Source: Bugulina stolonifera (Eukaryota > Bryozoa > Gymnolaemata > Cheilostomatida > Bugulidae). From it: DNA of 64,000 nucleotides. Below the pieces are notes generated by a model. The model was given only the letters and a program-made list of their open reading frames with translations, was not told the DNA's origin and ran no database searches. Shown here piece after piece: positions 20,109 through 29,568 of the stretch (positions within the stretch are counted from its first letter, which is position 1; the number at the start of each line of letters is the position of its first letter). Location: NCBI GenBank assembly GCA_935421135.1, contig OW285189.1, positions 868,001 to 932,000 on the forward strand, in the 5' to 3' direction. The position numbers were made by a program, and so were the translations under genes.

Positions 20109-21737
20109 CTAGAGAGTAAAACAAATACACTCAACCGTACCTTGTCAGTAAACAACAAGTCTATTGATTTTGTATTAGACACTGGGGCAGATGTCTCAGT
20201 TCTTACGGAAGAGTCCCATTCCCAATTGGACTCTATTATGTCTCAACCCAAGACTCTATTAAGTGGAGCAGATGGGAGTCCCCTTAATGTTCTTGGTATG
20301 ACTACTGTAACTGTGAAAAGTACTTATAGTAGTATCGACACTGACATGTACATACTTAGGGGTTCCAAAAGGAATCTCCTAGGCTTGAGCGATATTAGAC
20401 GGCTTAATTTATTAGCCGTAGTTAATAGTATAGTAGGTACCAAGGAGTTCGACCCTATGTCAGAGTTTCCTAAACTCTTCACAGGGTTGGGCACATTGCC
20501 AGGTATATTTAAGATTAAGCTTAGACCTAATGCAGAACCCAAATGCTTATTTGCACCTCGTTCTATAGCAGCAGGTTTAAGAGATAAGGCCAAAACGGAA
20601 CTTGACAACATGTTGCGGGATGGCATTATAGACAGAGTGGAAGAACCCACTGATTGGTGTTCTGGTCTCACAATTGCTCCCAAAGCAGGGGGCAAGATCA
20701 GAATGTGCATAGATCTAACAAATCTAAACAAATGTGTAGCGCGTGCAGTATACCCGCTACCACGTATTTCTGACATGCTTAGTCAACTATCTAGTTGTAA
20801 GATGTTCTCGAAACTCGATGCAAATTCGGGATTTTGGCAAGTGAAACTGGAACCCAAGAGTAGATTACTCACTACTTTTGTGACTCCTTGGGGAAGGTTT
20901 TGCTTCAATCGTATGCCCTTTGGCATTTCGTCGGCACCTGAATATTTTCAGAGTGCTATGGAAAAAATATTAGTAGGTTTACCAGGTGTCATCTGCTTAA
21001 TGGATGATATCTTGGTTTTTGGTAAGACCGCCAATGAACATTGGCAACGTCTTAGAAAGGTACTCTTACAATTAGAGAAAGCAGGGTTAACACTGAAAAA
21101 GGAGAAATGCGAATTCGGTGTTAATGAGATTAAGTTTCTTGGGCATCTGGTAAGCTCCACCGGAGTCAAACCAGACCCAGATAAAATCAAAGCGATTTTA
21201 GAGATGCAACCTCCTCAAAATAAATCGGAGGCACGTCGATTTACTGGGATGACAAATTATCTTAGTAAATTCAGTGACAAATTAGCAGGACTGAGTATAC
21301 CTATATACGCAGTCTCTGGGTCTAAAGCGGAATGGCTGTGGGGTCCACCCCAACAGGAAGCCTTTGACCAAATAAAAGAGGAGATGACCAAGTCACCTAT
21401 CCTGTGCCCTTTTGACTTGAACAAAAGGCACCGTGTTTCAGCAGACGCAAGCAAAAATGCGTTAGGGGCAGTTTTACTGCAACTCGACGAGGAAGGCAGT
21501 GGCCGACCAGTGGAGTATGCTTCACGCAAAATGACGGATGCCGAAGTAAAATATGCTATGGTAGAGAAGGAAGCTCTAGCCATAACGTGGGCATGTGAGA
21601 AGTTTGACTACTATTTAGTAGGTAGGCGATTTGAGATCGAAACTGATCACAAATCATTAATATCCATCTTAGGTGAAAAAGATTTATCTGATTTACCTAT
21701 TAGGGTACAACGTTTTAAGATGAGGTTAATGAGGTAG
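20109..21737 (+). CDS. Gypsy-C Pol: protease, reverse transcriptase, RNase H
   Basis: Frame is continuous with Gag after a TGA. Retropepsin active site is FVLDTGADVSVLTEE. RT motifs are WCSGLTIAPKAGGKIRMCIDL, SKLDANSGFWQVKLE, FNRMPFGISSAPEYFQ and the catalytic LMDDILVFG. The connection has FTGMTNYLSKF. RNase H has VSADASKNALGAVLLQ, EYASRKMTDAEVKYAMVEKE and ETDHKSLISILG. All catalytic residues I can identify are present. A TAG at 21735-21737 falls inside a conserved RLMR-x-DY block, with homologous sequence continuing in frame, so it is a nonsense lesion or a second readthrough site. Confidence 0.88.
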   Translation, partial: LESKTNTLNRTLSVNNKSIDFVLDTGADVSVLTEESHSQLDSIMSQPKTLLSGADGSPLNVLGMTTVTVKSTYSSIDTDMYILRGSKRNLLGLSDIRRLNLLAVVNSIVGTKEFDPMSEFPKLFTGLGTLPGIFKIKLRPNAEPKCLFAPRSIAAGLRDKAKTELDNMLRDGIIDRVEEPTDWCSGLTIAPKAGGKIRMCIDLTNLNKCVARAVYPLPRISDMLSQLSSCKMFSKLDANSGFWQVKLEPKSRLLTTFVTPWGRFCFNRMPFGISSAPEYFQSAMEKILVGLPGVICLMDDILVFGKTANEHWQRLRKVLLQLEKAGLTLKKEKCEFGVNEIKFLGHLVSSTGVKPDPDKIKAILEMQPPQNKSEARRFTGMTNYLSKFSDKLAGLSIPIYAVSGSKAEWLWGPPQQEAFDQIKEEMTKSPILCPFDLNKRHRVSADASKNALGAVLLQLDEEGSGRPVEYASRKMTDAEVKYAMVEKEALAITWACEKFDYYLVGRRFEIETDHKSLISILGEKDLSDLPIRVQRFKMRLMR

Positions 21738-23321
21738 GATTATGTCATTTTCCACACGCCTGGTACAGAAATGTACTTAGCAGATACTTTAAGTAGACCC
21801 AATAATCCTACTTATAGTACAGTAGATTTAATAAAATCTAACAAGACAGAAATGTTTATAGGTTCTGTCTTAGCCTCCTCGCCCTACGTAGATTGTAGAG
21901 AGGAGGAAATACGTAAAGTATTGTTACAGGACCCCGCCTGTCAGTTACTGGTAGAATATATTAGTGACAGGTGGCCTAAACGTAAGAAAATCACTAATGA
22001 GGAGTTACTTACAGTATATCCTAGCAGAGATAGGCTATCTATCTATAACGGAATAGTATTCTATAATTCTAGAATGTATGTACCTTTAGCATTAAGGAGA
22101 GAGTACCTGGAAAGGTGCCACGAGGGACACCAAGGTGTTTCTAAGAGTTACAGACGGGCACAACGCCATTTTTGGTGGCCTGGGCTGTATAACGATATTA
22201 CATATCATGTAGAGAGATGTAATATATGTATTATGCATAGAGAAGTCAAACACCAACCACTAACACTGGCAGCTATGCCCAGTGGTCCATGGGAGGTGAT
22301 AGGGGCTGACTTGACAGCCTTGCTTAAAGCAAGAGACACTGCCAGGAAAGAGGAGGCACTCCTGAAGCAGTTTAAGCACACCCCTAGTACTGATAGAGTG
22401 ATTAAACAGAAAGTGGGTAATGTAAGCTCCAATAAACCGAGCTATTGTAATGTAATTAAAAATAACATTAATGAATCAGATGAACCATCTGTATGCAATG
22501 TAACTAGACGTAGATCTAGTCATAAGTATAGACCTAGAAGTACTAGTAGAGATAGCAATACTAGCAACAGCTCCTACAGCCGTTACAATTCTAGAAGGTA
22601 TTCTAGGTATAGACCTAGAAGCAGTATTAAGGAGAGTAGGGAATCCCACCATCGTAGGGATTCTAGCAACGACAGTCCTTCTAAGTACTCACCTAGTAGG
22701 AGGTATAACTCAGAGGACTCTCGGTGCTATCATTGCCGTAAGCACGGACACCATACCAGAGAGTGTCCTACGGTCACCTGCTACGTATGTAACAGAAAAG
22801 GTCACATCACCAAGGACTGCCAGTCCAGACGGAACAAACGCCATCTCAAGGACACTCCAAGTTCGTCTAGGCAGTGCCAACGGTCTAGAAGGGACCAATG
22901 GAGTCCTTCTAGAGTAAAAAGAGTCAGATTCTCTAGCAAACTAGAGAATAGATCTAATATAGTCAATCCTACTTGTAGTAGTGTAGATGTAATAGATTCT
23001 AGTGAGACAGAAACATTTATAGGTTCTGTCATAGCCTCCTCACCCTACGTTGATTGTAGAGAGGAGGAAGCATGTGAGGCAATGTTACAGGACTCTACCT
23101 GTAAATTGTCAATAGATAATATTAGCAAGAAGTGGCATTATGGCGGAGCCAGTTGCTCTGATAGCAAGAAGAGGAAACACCCCTCTTCTGGTCCGACACG
23201 CGCTGAGGGACTATCACCCAAGGCGTTGGGCATGGACCCCCTTGTGTCTTGTGCACCGAGGGCCCATGACAAGGAGATGAGTGCAAACTCTCTTCTCCTT
23301 GCTCAGGTTTCTACTTTCTAA
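21738..23321 (+). CDS. Gypsy-C chimera: integrase zinc domain fused in frame to a second Gag tail
   Basis: Begins with the RNase H tail (EMYLADTLSRPNN) and the integrase HHCC finger (CHEGHQGVSKSYRRAQRHFWW, then CNIC). It reaches GPWEVIGADL, the strand carrying the first catalytic Asp, and then near 22313 changes without a stop to Gag sequence (LLKARDTARKEEALL) matching gag residues near 190. It carries two further zinc knuckles (CYHCRKHGHHTREC, CYVCNRKGHITKDC). It then jumps from the Gag end to a second copy of the post-RNase H spacer (FIGSVIASSPYVDCREEE, repeated from FIGSVLASSPYVDCREEE upstream). The integrase core is missing. Confidence 0.85.
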   Translation, partial: DYVIFHTPGTEMYLADTLSRPNNPTYSTVDLIKSNKTEMFIGSVLASSPYVDCREEEIRKVLLQDPACQLLVEYISDRWPKRKKITNEELLTVYPSRDRLSIYNGIVFYNSRMYVPLALRREYLERCHEGHQGVSKSYRRAQRHFWWPGLYNDITYHVERCNICIMHREVKHQPLTLAAMPSGPWEVIGADLTALLKARDTARKEEALLKQFKHTPSTDRVIKQKVGNVSSNKPSYCNVIKNNINESDEPSVCNVTRRRSSHKYRPRSTSRDSNTSNSSYSRYNSRRYSRYRPRSSIKESRESHHRRDSSNDSPSKYSPSRRYNSEDSRCYHCRKHGHHTRECPTVTCYVCNRKGHITKDCQSRRNKRHLKDTPSSSRQCQRSRRDQWSPSRVKRVRFSSKLENRSNIVNPTCSSVDVIDSSETETFIGSVIASSPYVDCREEEACEAMLQDSTCKLSIDNISKKWHYGGASCSDSKKRKHPSSGPTRAEGLSPKALGMDPLVSCAPRAHDKEMSANSLLLAQVSTF

Positions 23322-23345
23322 AGTGGAATACGTAGTAGCTCAGCA

Positions 23346-24086
23346 ATGACTACTGACGACTTCTCGAGGAGAAGTATGGCTCTTAATGAGAGAGAATTGG
23401 CACTTAGGAGCCAGTATGAACTCGGCCTGAGTGAGATAGCTCGAGAAAGAGCTGCTCTTCAGAAAGAGTACAATGATGGTGAACCGGTCAGGGAAGCCAT
23501 CAGGAACCTTGAACTGGCTGCTAACCAGTTTGCCCAAGGTTCCGGGTCTGGTGTTACTACTGCTCCTGTAACACCAGTGCGTCCCAGTGCTAGTTCAGGG
23601 TCCTTGAACCCCTCTAGCTCTCAGGGTAAGGTGGTGTCTCCCCATGAGACAACACCCACTGTGGTGCCCAACACTGCAGCCACCACAGTAGTGCAAGAAG
23701 AGGTGTCTCCCAGCGCGACACCTGTGGTGCTTTCAGCAAGGACTGTGCAGGGTGCACAGGTTAGCGACTCTGCCCCAGCAGAGGAGAGGGGGCCCCAGGC
23801 CCAGCAGAGAATGGTGCTTCCTAGTGAGACACCAGCGAGTACTGTGCGGGGTGCACAGGGTGATAGCTCTTCTTCAGTAGAGGAGTGGGCCAGTGACGGA
23901 AACCCTGCCAGCGAAAAGGAAAAAGTTGTCGAGGACAACATGGCAGGGATGGGATTTCTCTGGGAGAGATATGAGTGCGTCAACAATGCGTTGGTTGATT
24001 CACTGCTTCTACAGAGAGCATGGTTAATGGTGACACCTGAGTATTATCAGTTGTACAGTGGTAGTAGTGGTTGTGCACTACACTGA
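23346..24086 (+). CDS. Extra ORF downstream of pol in Gypsy-C (246 codons, unknown function)
   Basis: The N-terminal 60 residues are predicted coiled coil (ALNERELALRSQYELGLSE). The middle is Ser/Thr/Pro/Val-rich with loosely repeated units around SARTVQGAQ and ASTVRGAQ. The C-terminal 45 residues are better folded-looking (FLWERYECVNNALVDSLLL). There is no signal peptide or transmembrane helix, so it is not an obvious envelope. It lies where an env-like third ORF would be. It could also be a captured host fragment. Confidence 0.5.
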   Translation: MTTDDFSRRSMALNERELALRSQYELGLSEIARERAALQKEYNDGEPVREAIRNLELAANQFAQGSGSGVTTAPVTPVRPSASSGSLNPSSSQGKVVSPHETTPTVVPNTAATTVVQEEVSPSATPVVLSARTVQGAQVSDSAPAEERGPQAQQRMVLPSETPASTVRGAQGDSSSSVEEWASDGNPASEKEKVVEDNMAGMGFLWERYECVNNALVDSLLLQRAWLMVTPEYYQLYSGSSGCALH

Positions 24087-24694
24087 GCTCTTGCTTTGGC
24101 AACAGCTACTGACTTACTGACTCTCCTGGAGAGGAAGTATGTATGGTGCGACTAACTCTTCATAGAGAAGTTGCAGAATGCGTAGTCATTTCTAAAGCAG
24201 AAATGATTTCTGAGGAGGAATCTTTACAGTTCCTCTTGTTGGTTCCTGAATCTCAAGTAGACTGGCATAGCCATCTCTACCTTTGGCAGTGTGTCATAGG
24301 ACGCAAGAGTGGGAGAGAACGCTAGTCCATCCTACAGTGGAAGAAGATAAAGTGATACTCTTTTCAGGTGAATCTCTACAAAGAGGTAAGCCAAGGTAAT
24401 GGTGACTTGATGTCTAGAAGGACTTCTTCAGTAGCCCTGTGTACAATACTGAAAGGGCTTAGAAAGACCTGTACCCTTCTGTGTGCACATGTACAATGTG
24501 TGACTAAATGCATATGCTCAATGTACTTCTTGAACATTATTGTGATTGTAATGTTTACACCAAGAGGGGGCATATTATATAGCAGCTTCTAAAAGCTTTA
24601 TGTATATGTTGATCATTGTACCGTATCCAATACCAGTTTAGTTTCATTACTAGGTTGTTGGTAAAGCTCAGAGGAAGCCCGAGAGAAGAGGGCA

Positions 24695-25105
24695 TGTTAT
24701 ATAGTCATTACGGCTATTCTAAGCGTCTCGTAAGAGACTACGCTAAAGGTCGGAGCTGATTGGCTAACCGGACAACGAAAGACTACGCTACAAGCCGAGA
24801 GGATTAGGAAGACTATTCACCCTTATCTTCATGAACTTCGGTGAGTGAAGACGTACCTAACTACGCTAAGTATATTACGAACCTGATTATTTAACAGTCT
24901 ACTTTCTTGCTGAAGGATTTAGCTCTTTTCCCAAGCTGTTTTTGCATCCTCCAGCAAGACATTGCTGCAACTATTACTTTCTTGGTGTTTCTCCCTGGAT
25001 GTTTGCAGACTTGGCTATCTTCTCAGGCTATTTTTGGATCTGACTCCAGCGGGTCGTCAATGCACAGAGCTCTAATTCCTTGGTTCTCCAACCCTTAGAA
25101 TTACA
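24695..25105 (+). repeat. Putative Gypsy-C 3' LTR
   Basis: Preceded by a purine-rich tract (GAGGAAGCCCGAGAGAAGAGGG) and starting TGTTATATAG; a compatible end is AATTACA at 25105, giving TGT/ACA ends. Contains repeated AGACTACGCTA motifs. A similar tract with ATTATATAG at about 24560 may be a decayed duplicate. There is no partner LTR in the window, so ends are tentative. Confidence 0.45.
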
Positions 25106-25116
25106 GACCCGTCCTG

Positions 25117-25770
25117 TTACTGCTTTGCTTCAACTGGTCCTGTGTTGGCTAGGGGTTGCCGAGCAAAAATTATCTGCACTCTACGACTTTTTCTTGTCAT
25201 AGAGGCAAACCGAGATGTCCTCTGGCAGGCAATCCTCTCCCCATAGAGTCCTAAGACTCTTCTCCTAAAGTCAAGGTTACACTCATGTACCGCCGGGAAT
25301 GGCACTCCAAGAACGCTGTCGGCTGTGTTTGGGCTAACTACAAACGCCTCCGTGTCATTGGTTTCTCCCACACATAGCTCCACGCGGGTCCTCTCTGCCA
25401 ACGAGATTCTAGACCCATCTGCCAACAAAGCCATCGCTTCCCTCTTCTGATTGACCAGGCTTTCCTTGTCTGGCAAGATCTTCACAACCCGAGGAGATAA
25501 CACGCCGGTGGTGCATCGTGAATCAGTCAAGAAGCACACCTTAACTCTCCCGACCATTCCACCCACACACAAACTTTCGTTGCAAAGGTCCTGGCCATCT
25601 GTACTTTTCCTTCTCCGCCGCTTCCTCCTCTGTTGTTTTACAAGAAGAGAAGGGTCCGTCTCGACCTGCTCCACACATACACCCCTGGAAGAAGCTAGTC
25701 CCTGACGACTGGTGAATAGGCCAGTCTGGGGTCGATCTCTTTTCCAAAGGGTGTCATCCGTGAGAGCCAT
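25117..25770 (-). pseudogene. Gypsy-D protease region
   Basis: Minus-strand 217-codon frame. After a basic linker it has a retropepsin-like fold: VKVCFLTDSRCTTGVLS at the active site, ALLADGSRISL in the flap region, and SVLGVPFPAVHECNLDF at the second hydrophobic-hydrophobic-Gly motif. The active site reads DSR where DTG or DSG is expected, so catalysis is probably lost. No RT follows; sequence changes to the Gypsy-C LTR at about 25105. Confidence 0.65.
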
Positions 25771-25789
25771 CAGTGGAAGACTCCAAACT

Positions 25790-26950
25790 TTAGGGTCATT
25801 AATACCAGGTTAAGTATTGGACCGGACAGTTGATGGAGTTGTTTCGCCAGGCCTTGCCCATTTCCCAACTGGTTGGTCTTTAGATTCGGTGTTCTTTCGG
25901 TACAGAACCTCAGGGTATGCCCTGCTCATCTCTAAATCCCTTGTCTCAGCTGCCAAGAGGTGCCTCTGCATGTCGCTACCTAGAGTTTGTGTAAATGCTT
26001 CTACGCCTACTGTGGTCCTGTACTCTTCTGGTAGCTCTCTGTGCGTCAGATTAATCTGTCTCTCTAGTGCCTCCTAGTGCTGGGCAGTTTAGATTTGCAC
26101 TTCCATTCAGCTTTTTCGGTGATTTTTTAAAAAAACTGAATGATCCCAAAGTTGTCTTCTACCAATCGGTTTAATCAATTCAGGAAAAACCACTGAATCG
26201 AACCGGAAATTAAATACTCAATGTTGGGAGCTGTCACACTCTGGTTTTAAACTGTAATAGTAACCATTTTTATTTTTCTTCAGTAAATTACAATTATTAA
26301 ATACTGGGTGACAATCATGGCTGGTGCTAAGTCTAGATTCCAAAGATGACATCGAATTATAAGGATTGAGAAAACATAACATGAATTCACATGTTCGCAA
26401 CACGAGCCATTATCGGAAGTGGGTGCGCCAAGGGGCTAGGTGCAGTTTAAATTTCAAAACTGAATCATACGAAACTGCTGCATTCGATTCCGGTTTGCGT
26501 TTGAATTTTCGCGGTTTTTGAACCAAAAGAAAAAACTGAAAAACTGAATGATACCGAAACACTGTGCAGTGCTATTACTTCCGTTGCATGCTCCTGCAAC
26601 AGGTCCGGGTCTGGTTATTTTTGCGGGTCTGGCTGAGTAGTAGCCATGCCTCCTTTGGAGCATGCCATACTGGGCTCTCGAGCCGTCAGGATTGCTGCCG
26701 TTGTTTCTAACCGTCCACAATCTTTAGCACCCTCTCGGAGGGAATCCCAAATATGTGGCAAAGTGGCTGCCTGGTTCCAGCCGTTCGCTGTTGCAACGGC
26801 CTGGTACTAGCGCATGAAAAACTCAATGTCACTGGTTCCGAAGCATGGGACCTTAAAGGCCTGTACTACTAGACGGGGTTTCAGCAGCAAGCGTTTGACA
26901 ATGGCCACTAGCCTATGTTGATATCTCTCTTTCCCTCCACTGTGGGTGTC
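25790..26950 (-). pseudogene. Gypsy-D Gag, interrupted by an inserted repeat
   Basis: The upstream half (26580-26950) reads VPCFGTSDIEFFMR, a stop, then YQAVATANGWNQAATLPHIW, a clear Gypsy Gag capsid start. The downstream half (25800-26074) reads INLTHRELPEEYRTTVGVEAF and HLLAAETRDLEMS. A 500-bp repeat (26075-26574) separates the two. There are also two in-frame stops. Gag and the protease at 25117-25770 are in order on the minus strand. Confidence 0.65.
26075..26574 (+). mobile_element. TAGTGCTGGGC-type MITE inserted in Gypsy-D gag
   Basis: Left end TAGTGCTGGGCAGTTT matches the termini of the foldback element at 41377-42382. The right end CACTGTGCAGTGCTA is a diverged inverted copy (about 10 of 14 positions). 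Shared internal blocks include GGTGACAAT.ATGGCTG and CATGAATTCAC. Gag homology on both sides supports insertion. A flanking duplication is only weakly visible (GTGCCTCC against TTACTTCC). Confidence 0.65.
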
Positions 26951-27019
26951 CTTCTAGCCTATGCCTGTTCACCCTCTAGGAATTCCTCCTTTGCATCCGT
27001 TACAATGCTTCTGCCATCC

Positions 27020-27310
27020 GGGGTTCAATAATCCCACCGCTGCCCCCAAAGTTGGAGATGTACCCGATGACCCAAGTTGTAGCTGCAACCATCAACGGCT
27101 TCAGCAGTGTAACCGATGCCTACCTAGCCTGCCTTTACATACTATATAGTCATCTCTCAACAGCCTGAACTTGTAGCTATGCATCCTATCTATTCAGTAC
27201 CACTCCAGGATAATTCAAGTGTGTATAAGTATGTTCAGTAAATTATACGTTCTGTAAGAAGGTACATGTATAAGAGTAACTGGACTAGATGATTCTGTCT
27301 TTCTTTTATA
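27020..27310 (-). repeat. Gypsy-D 5' leader and LTR end
   Basis: On the minus strand: ACTATAAAAG, then CTTCTTACAGAACG, then TCCTGGAGTGGTACTGAATAG, then the stretch leading to gag. The same ordered blocks occur on the plus strand at 30465-30690, and the inner part resembles 9500-9590. The TATA box followed by a leader and gag supports an LTR-U5-leader reading. Confidence 0.55.
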
Positions 27311-27314
27311 GTAA

Positions 27315-28104
27315 AAATAATGACTACTGTTAGGTTCCGGACAGTGGCACAGAATCCGTTACAAAAAATTATGGAGCAAGAACAAAAGTATGTCAAGCAA
27401 ACTATACAATAAATGATATTATAATAAAATGTATAGAATTTATCTAAGACTTATTTACAAATAAAAGAATGTGCTACAAATATCTAGTAATAATAATTGC
27501 ATGACGACCTTGAGGGTCGTCACATAGTGGACGATTATGTCTAGGTTCACTATCTCTACATGGGTGTAATTTCACTTTGAAAAACATGAAAATATTGCGC
27601 TATCTCAAATGCTCAGAAATATTTATATGTGAATAATTATGTTATTGTTCTTATACACATTACGGGTACCTGCGGTATGAGTACGGAACTAGTTCAAGAG
27701 TGGTCTATTGAGCTACATGTAACTCCCTATTACATAACACTGAACAGTGGCTGCCTAGTTGCTGTACATGTGCTTTCAACCATAGGTCCGAGCTGTTACT
27801 TATTGTCTAAGAGCTAACATGAGTTCTACTGTATCTATGTTAGTGTAGGACTTGGGGCTTTCAGTCCAGAAGGACTTGGGCTAGATGTATGCTATTCTAG
27901 AAAAGAAAACTCCAAGTAGACTCTCTGTGAAAGTATCTGCGCCTTTATTGAGCTCAAGTAACAACTGAATCAATGCAGAAAAGGGTTCACCTTTTATATA
28001 ATTACACTTCAGGTAATTAATAATTACCTGTAAATGTATCCTGAATGCATGGCTTTACTACCACCCCCTGTAGTGGCGGGGGCAAGAGAAGGACCTGTGG
28101 CAGA
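27315..28104. other. Mostly featureless, with an LTR-like patch at 27900-28080
   Basis: 27315-27890 shows no gene or repeat boundary. 27900-28080 has, on the minus strand, TTATATAAAAGG near 28000 and AATAAAGGCG near 27950, the TATA and polyadenylation spacing of an LTR, similar in layout to 4440-4510 and 31490-31560. Confidence 0.4.
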
Positions 28105-28640
28105 CAGAGCTGGGTCCAAGTCATGGATTTGACTTGACTTGGCAAGTCAAGTCACAAGTTGACTTGACTTGGACTTGCCAACATGTCGACTTGACTTGAC
28201 TTTGACTTGTACGTCAATGTGACTTGACTTGATTTGGACACATGAGTGACTTGTGACTTTGACTTGGTTTCCGCCAAGTCAATATGGTGGATACAAATTT
28301 TGTACAGCCCCAACCGTAGTGCCAATATTACTACACATATAGGCTAGTTGTCATAATTGTATAACAACATACATGCCAAGCTACGCCTTGGCGTGATTTT
28401 TCATGCATTGGAATGTCTACTAAAATAAAAAGTGATGTTTTGGAAAACGTAAAATTTTTGAAGTTGTCCCCCACTTGACTTGCATTTCGACTTGCAAGTA
28501 GACAAGTTGACTTCGACTTGACTTGTGACTTGCATGACGGCTGATTTGACTTGACTTGAGGCAGCGCTGACTTGACTTGGACTTGACTTGCCTCCAAACT
28601 TTTAAAAATGACTTGACTTGTTGACTTGGACCCAACTCTG
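28105..28640. mobile_element. hAT-like MITE of the AAGTCAAGTC family, copy 1, with perfect 8-bp target duplication
   Basis: Ends are CAGAGCTGGGTCCAAGTCA and TGACTTGGACCCAACTCTG, inverted with one mismatch. Flanked by identical GTGGCAGA at 28097-28104 and 28641-28648. The subterminal DNA is a dense array of ACTTGACTTG motifs. No transposase is encoded in the 536 bp. The related copy is at 53730-54881. Confidence 0.88.
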
Positions 28641-28644
28641 GTGG

Positions 28645-28815
28645 CAGATGATCTAATGGAGCACCAGCGGACGACGGGAGGGCTGAGCAAGGTTCCCCTC
28701 CTCCCACTGTGTCTGAGCGACCCCGGAGAGAGACTAATCTGCCTGCTCGATACAAGGACCATCGAAGCTATGGTGCTGTACAGACGACAGAAGAAGACGG
28801 CCGACGACCCCAGGA
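28645..28815 (+). pseudogene. Pol C-terminal tail fragment of a Gypsy element
   Basis: One plus frame reads TVSERPRRETNLPARYKDH and ends about 25 residues later, which resembles the RRxxxxPxRYxD motif at the end of Gypsy or Copia Pol. The hAT element at 28105-28640 sits just upstream and separates it from the rest of its parent. Confidence 0.45.
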
Positions 28816-28829
28816 GCTGGTTGCATTAG

Positions 28830-29568
28830 TTACATAGGTAGTTCCAAGTCAATGTTTGCTTTGCTAAGGCAGTTGGTGGTTGCTGTGTGACTAGGTCGTT
28901 CACATACACATCCACAGCACTAGGACCTTCGTTACCACCCAAGTTAGGTATTAGGTGAAAAACTGTCCTTAATCCTGTCTAGAAATGATCCCTCGGTATG
29001 TATAGTTGTAATCGGGTATAAGTGTATTGATGTGTATCCAAGCTAGTATAATAAAAAATGCTTATAATAAAAAAATGCTGATATATTTTAATTGTATACA
29101 TGAAAAAAAAAACTGCGATTTGGTTGGATGGTCGCCCATCAGGCATTGACTGACAGGCCGGTGACGACCAAGTCCTGATGGTCAAGTGTAAAATCCACAG
29201 GTAAGTGCAAAAATATTGATAATATAACACAGATATAAAAGTATTCAACTGGTATATAAATGTACAATGTACATGTATATGTAAAGGTAAATTAAGTGTA
29301 ATGGGACTAGAATTAAAAATGGTACATAGGTAATAGTTATATGGTATTTGGACGACAGTTGTCATTCATTAGACGGTCAAAACTTCTGGTGGTCGAGACT
29401 ACCATCAGTATCGAGGGTTATCATTTAGATACCACCACAGTGTCGTCTGTAGTCATCCAAGTGTCGTCAATATGTCCCATACACCACGCCCCGGGAGCCA
29501 ACAGCAGTCATCCTTCTTTCACGACGACAGAAAGGCTGAATTATTATACAGTGCAATTAGTTTTGTTT
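28830..29568. other. No recognisable gene
   Basis: AT-rich sequence with a poly-A run near 29105. Nothing supportable beyond short ORF shadows. Confidence 0.4.

Larger units (their letters stand above)
19002..25105 (+). mobile_element. Gypsy-C: rearranged Ty3/Gypsy element with chimeric integrase and an extra 3' ORF
   Basis: Order on the plus strand is gag, in-frame TGA, protease, RT, RNase H, in-frame TAG, integrase zinc domain, second gag tail, short pol fragment, an additional ORF, a purine-rich tract and a putative 3' LTR from 24695. No 5' LTR is seen before 19002. The coding frame is the same (frame of base 19002) from gag through 23321, which argues for selection until recently. Confidence 0.85.

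Noticed and set aside
23346..24086. Calling the third ORF of Gypsy-C an envelope gene
   Set aside because: No signal peptide, transmembrane segment, glycosylation-rich ectodomain or furin-like site is visible.
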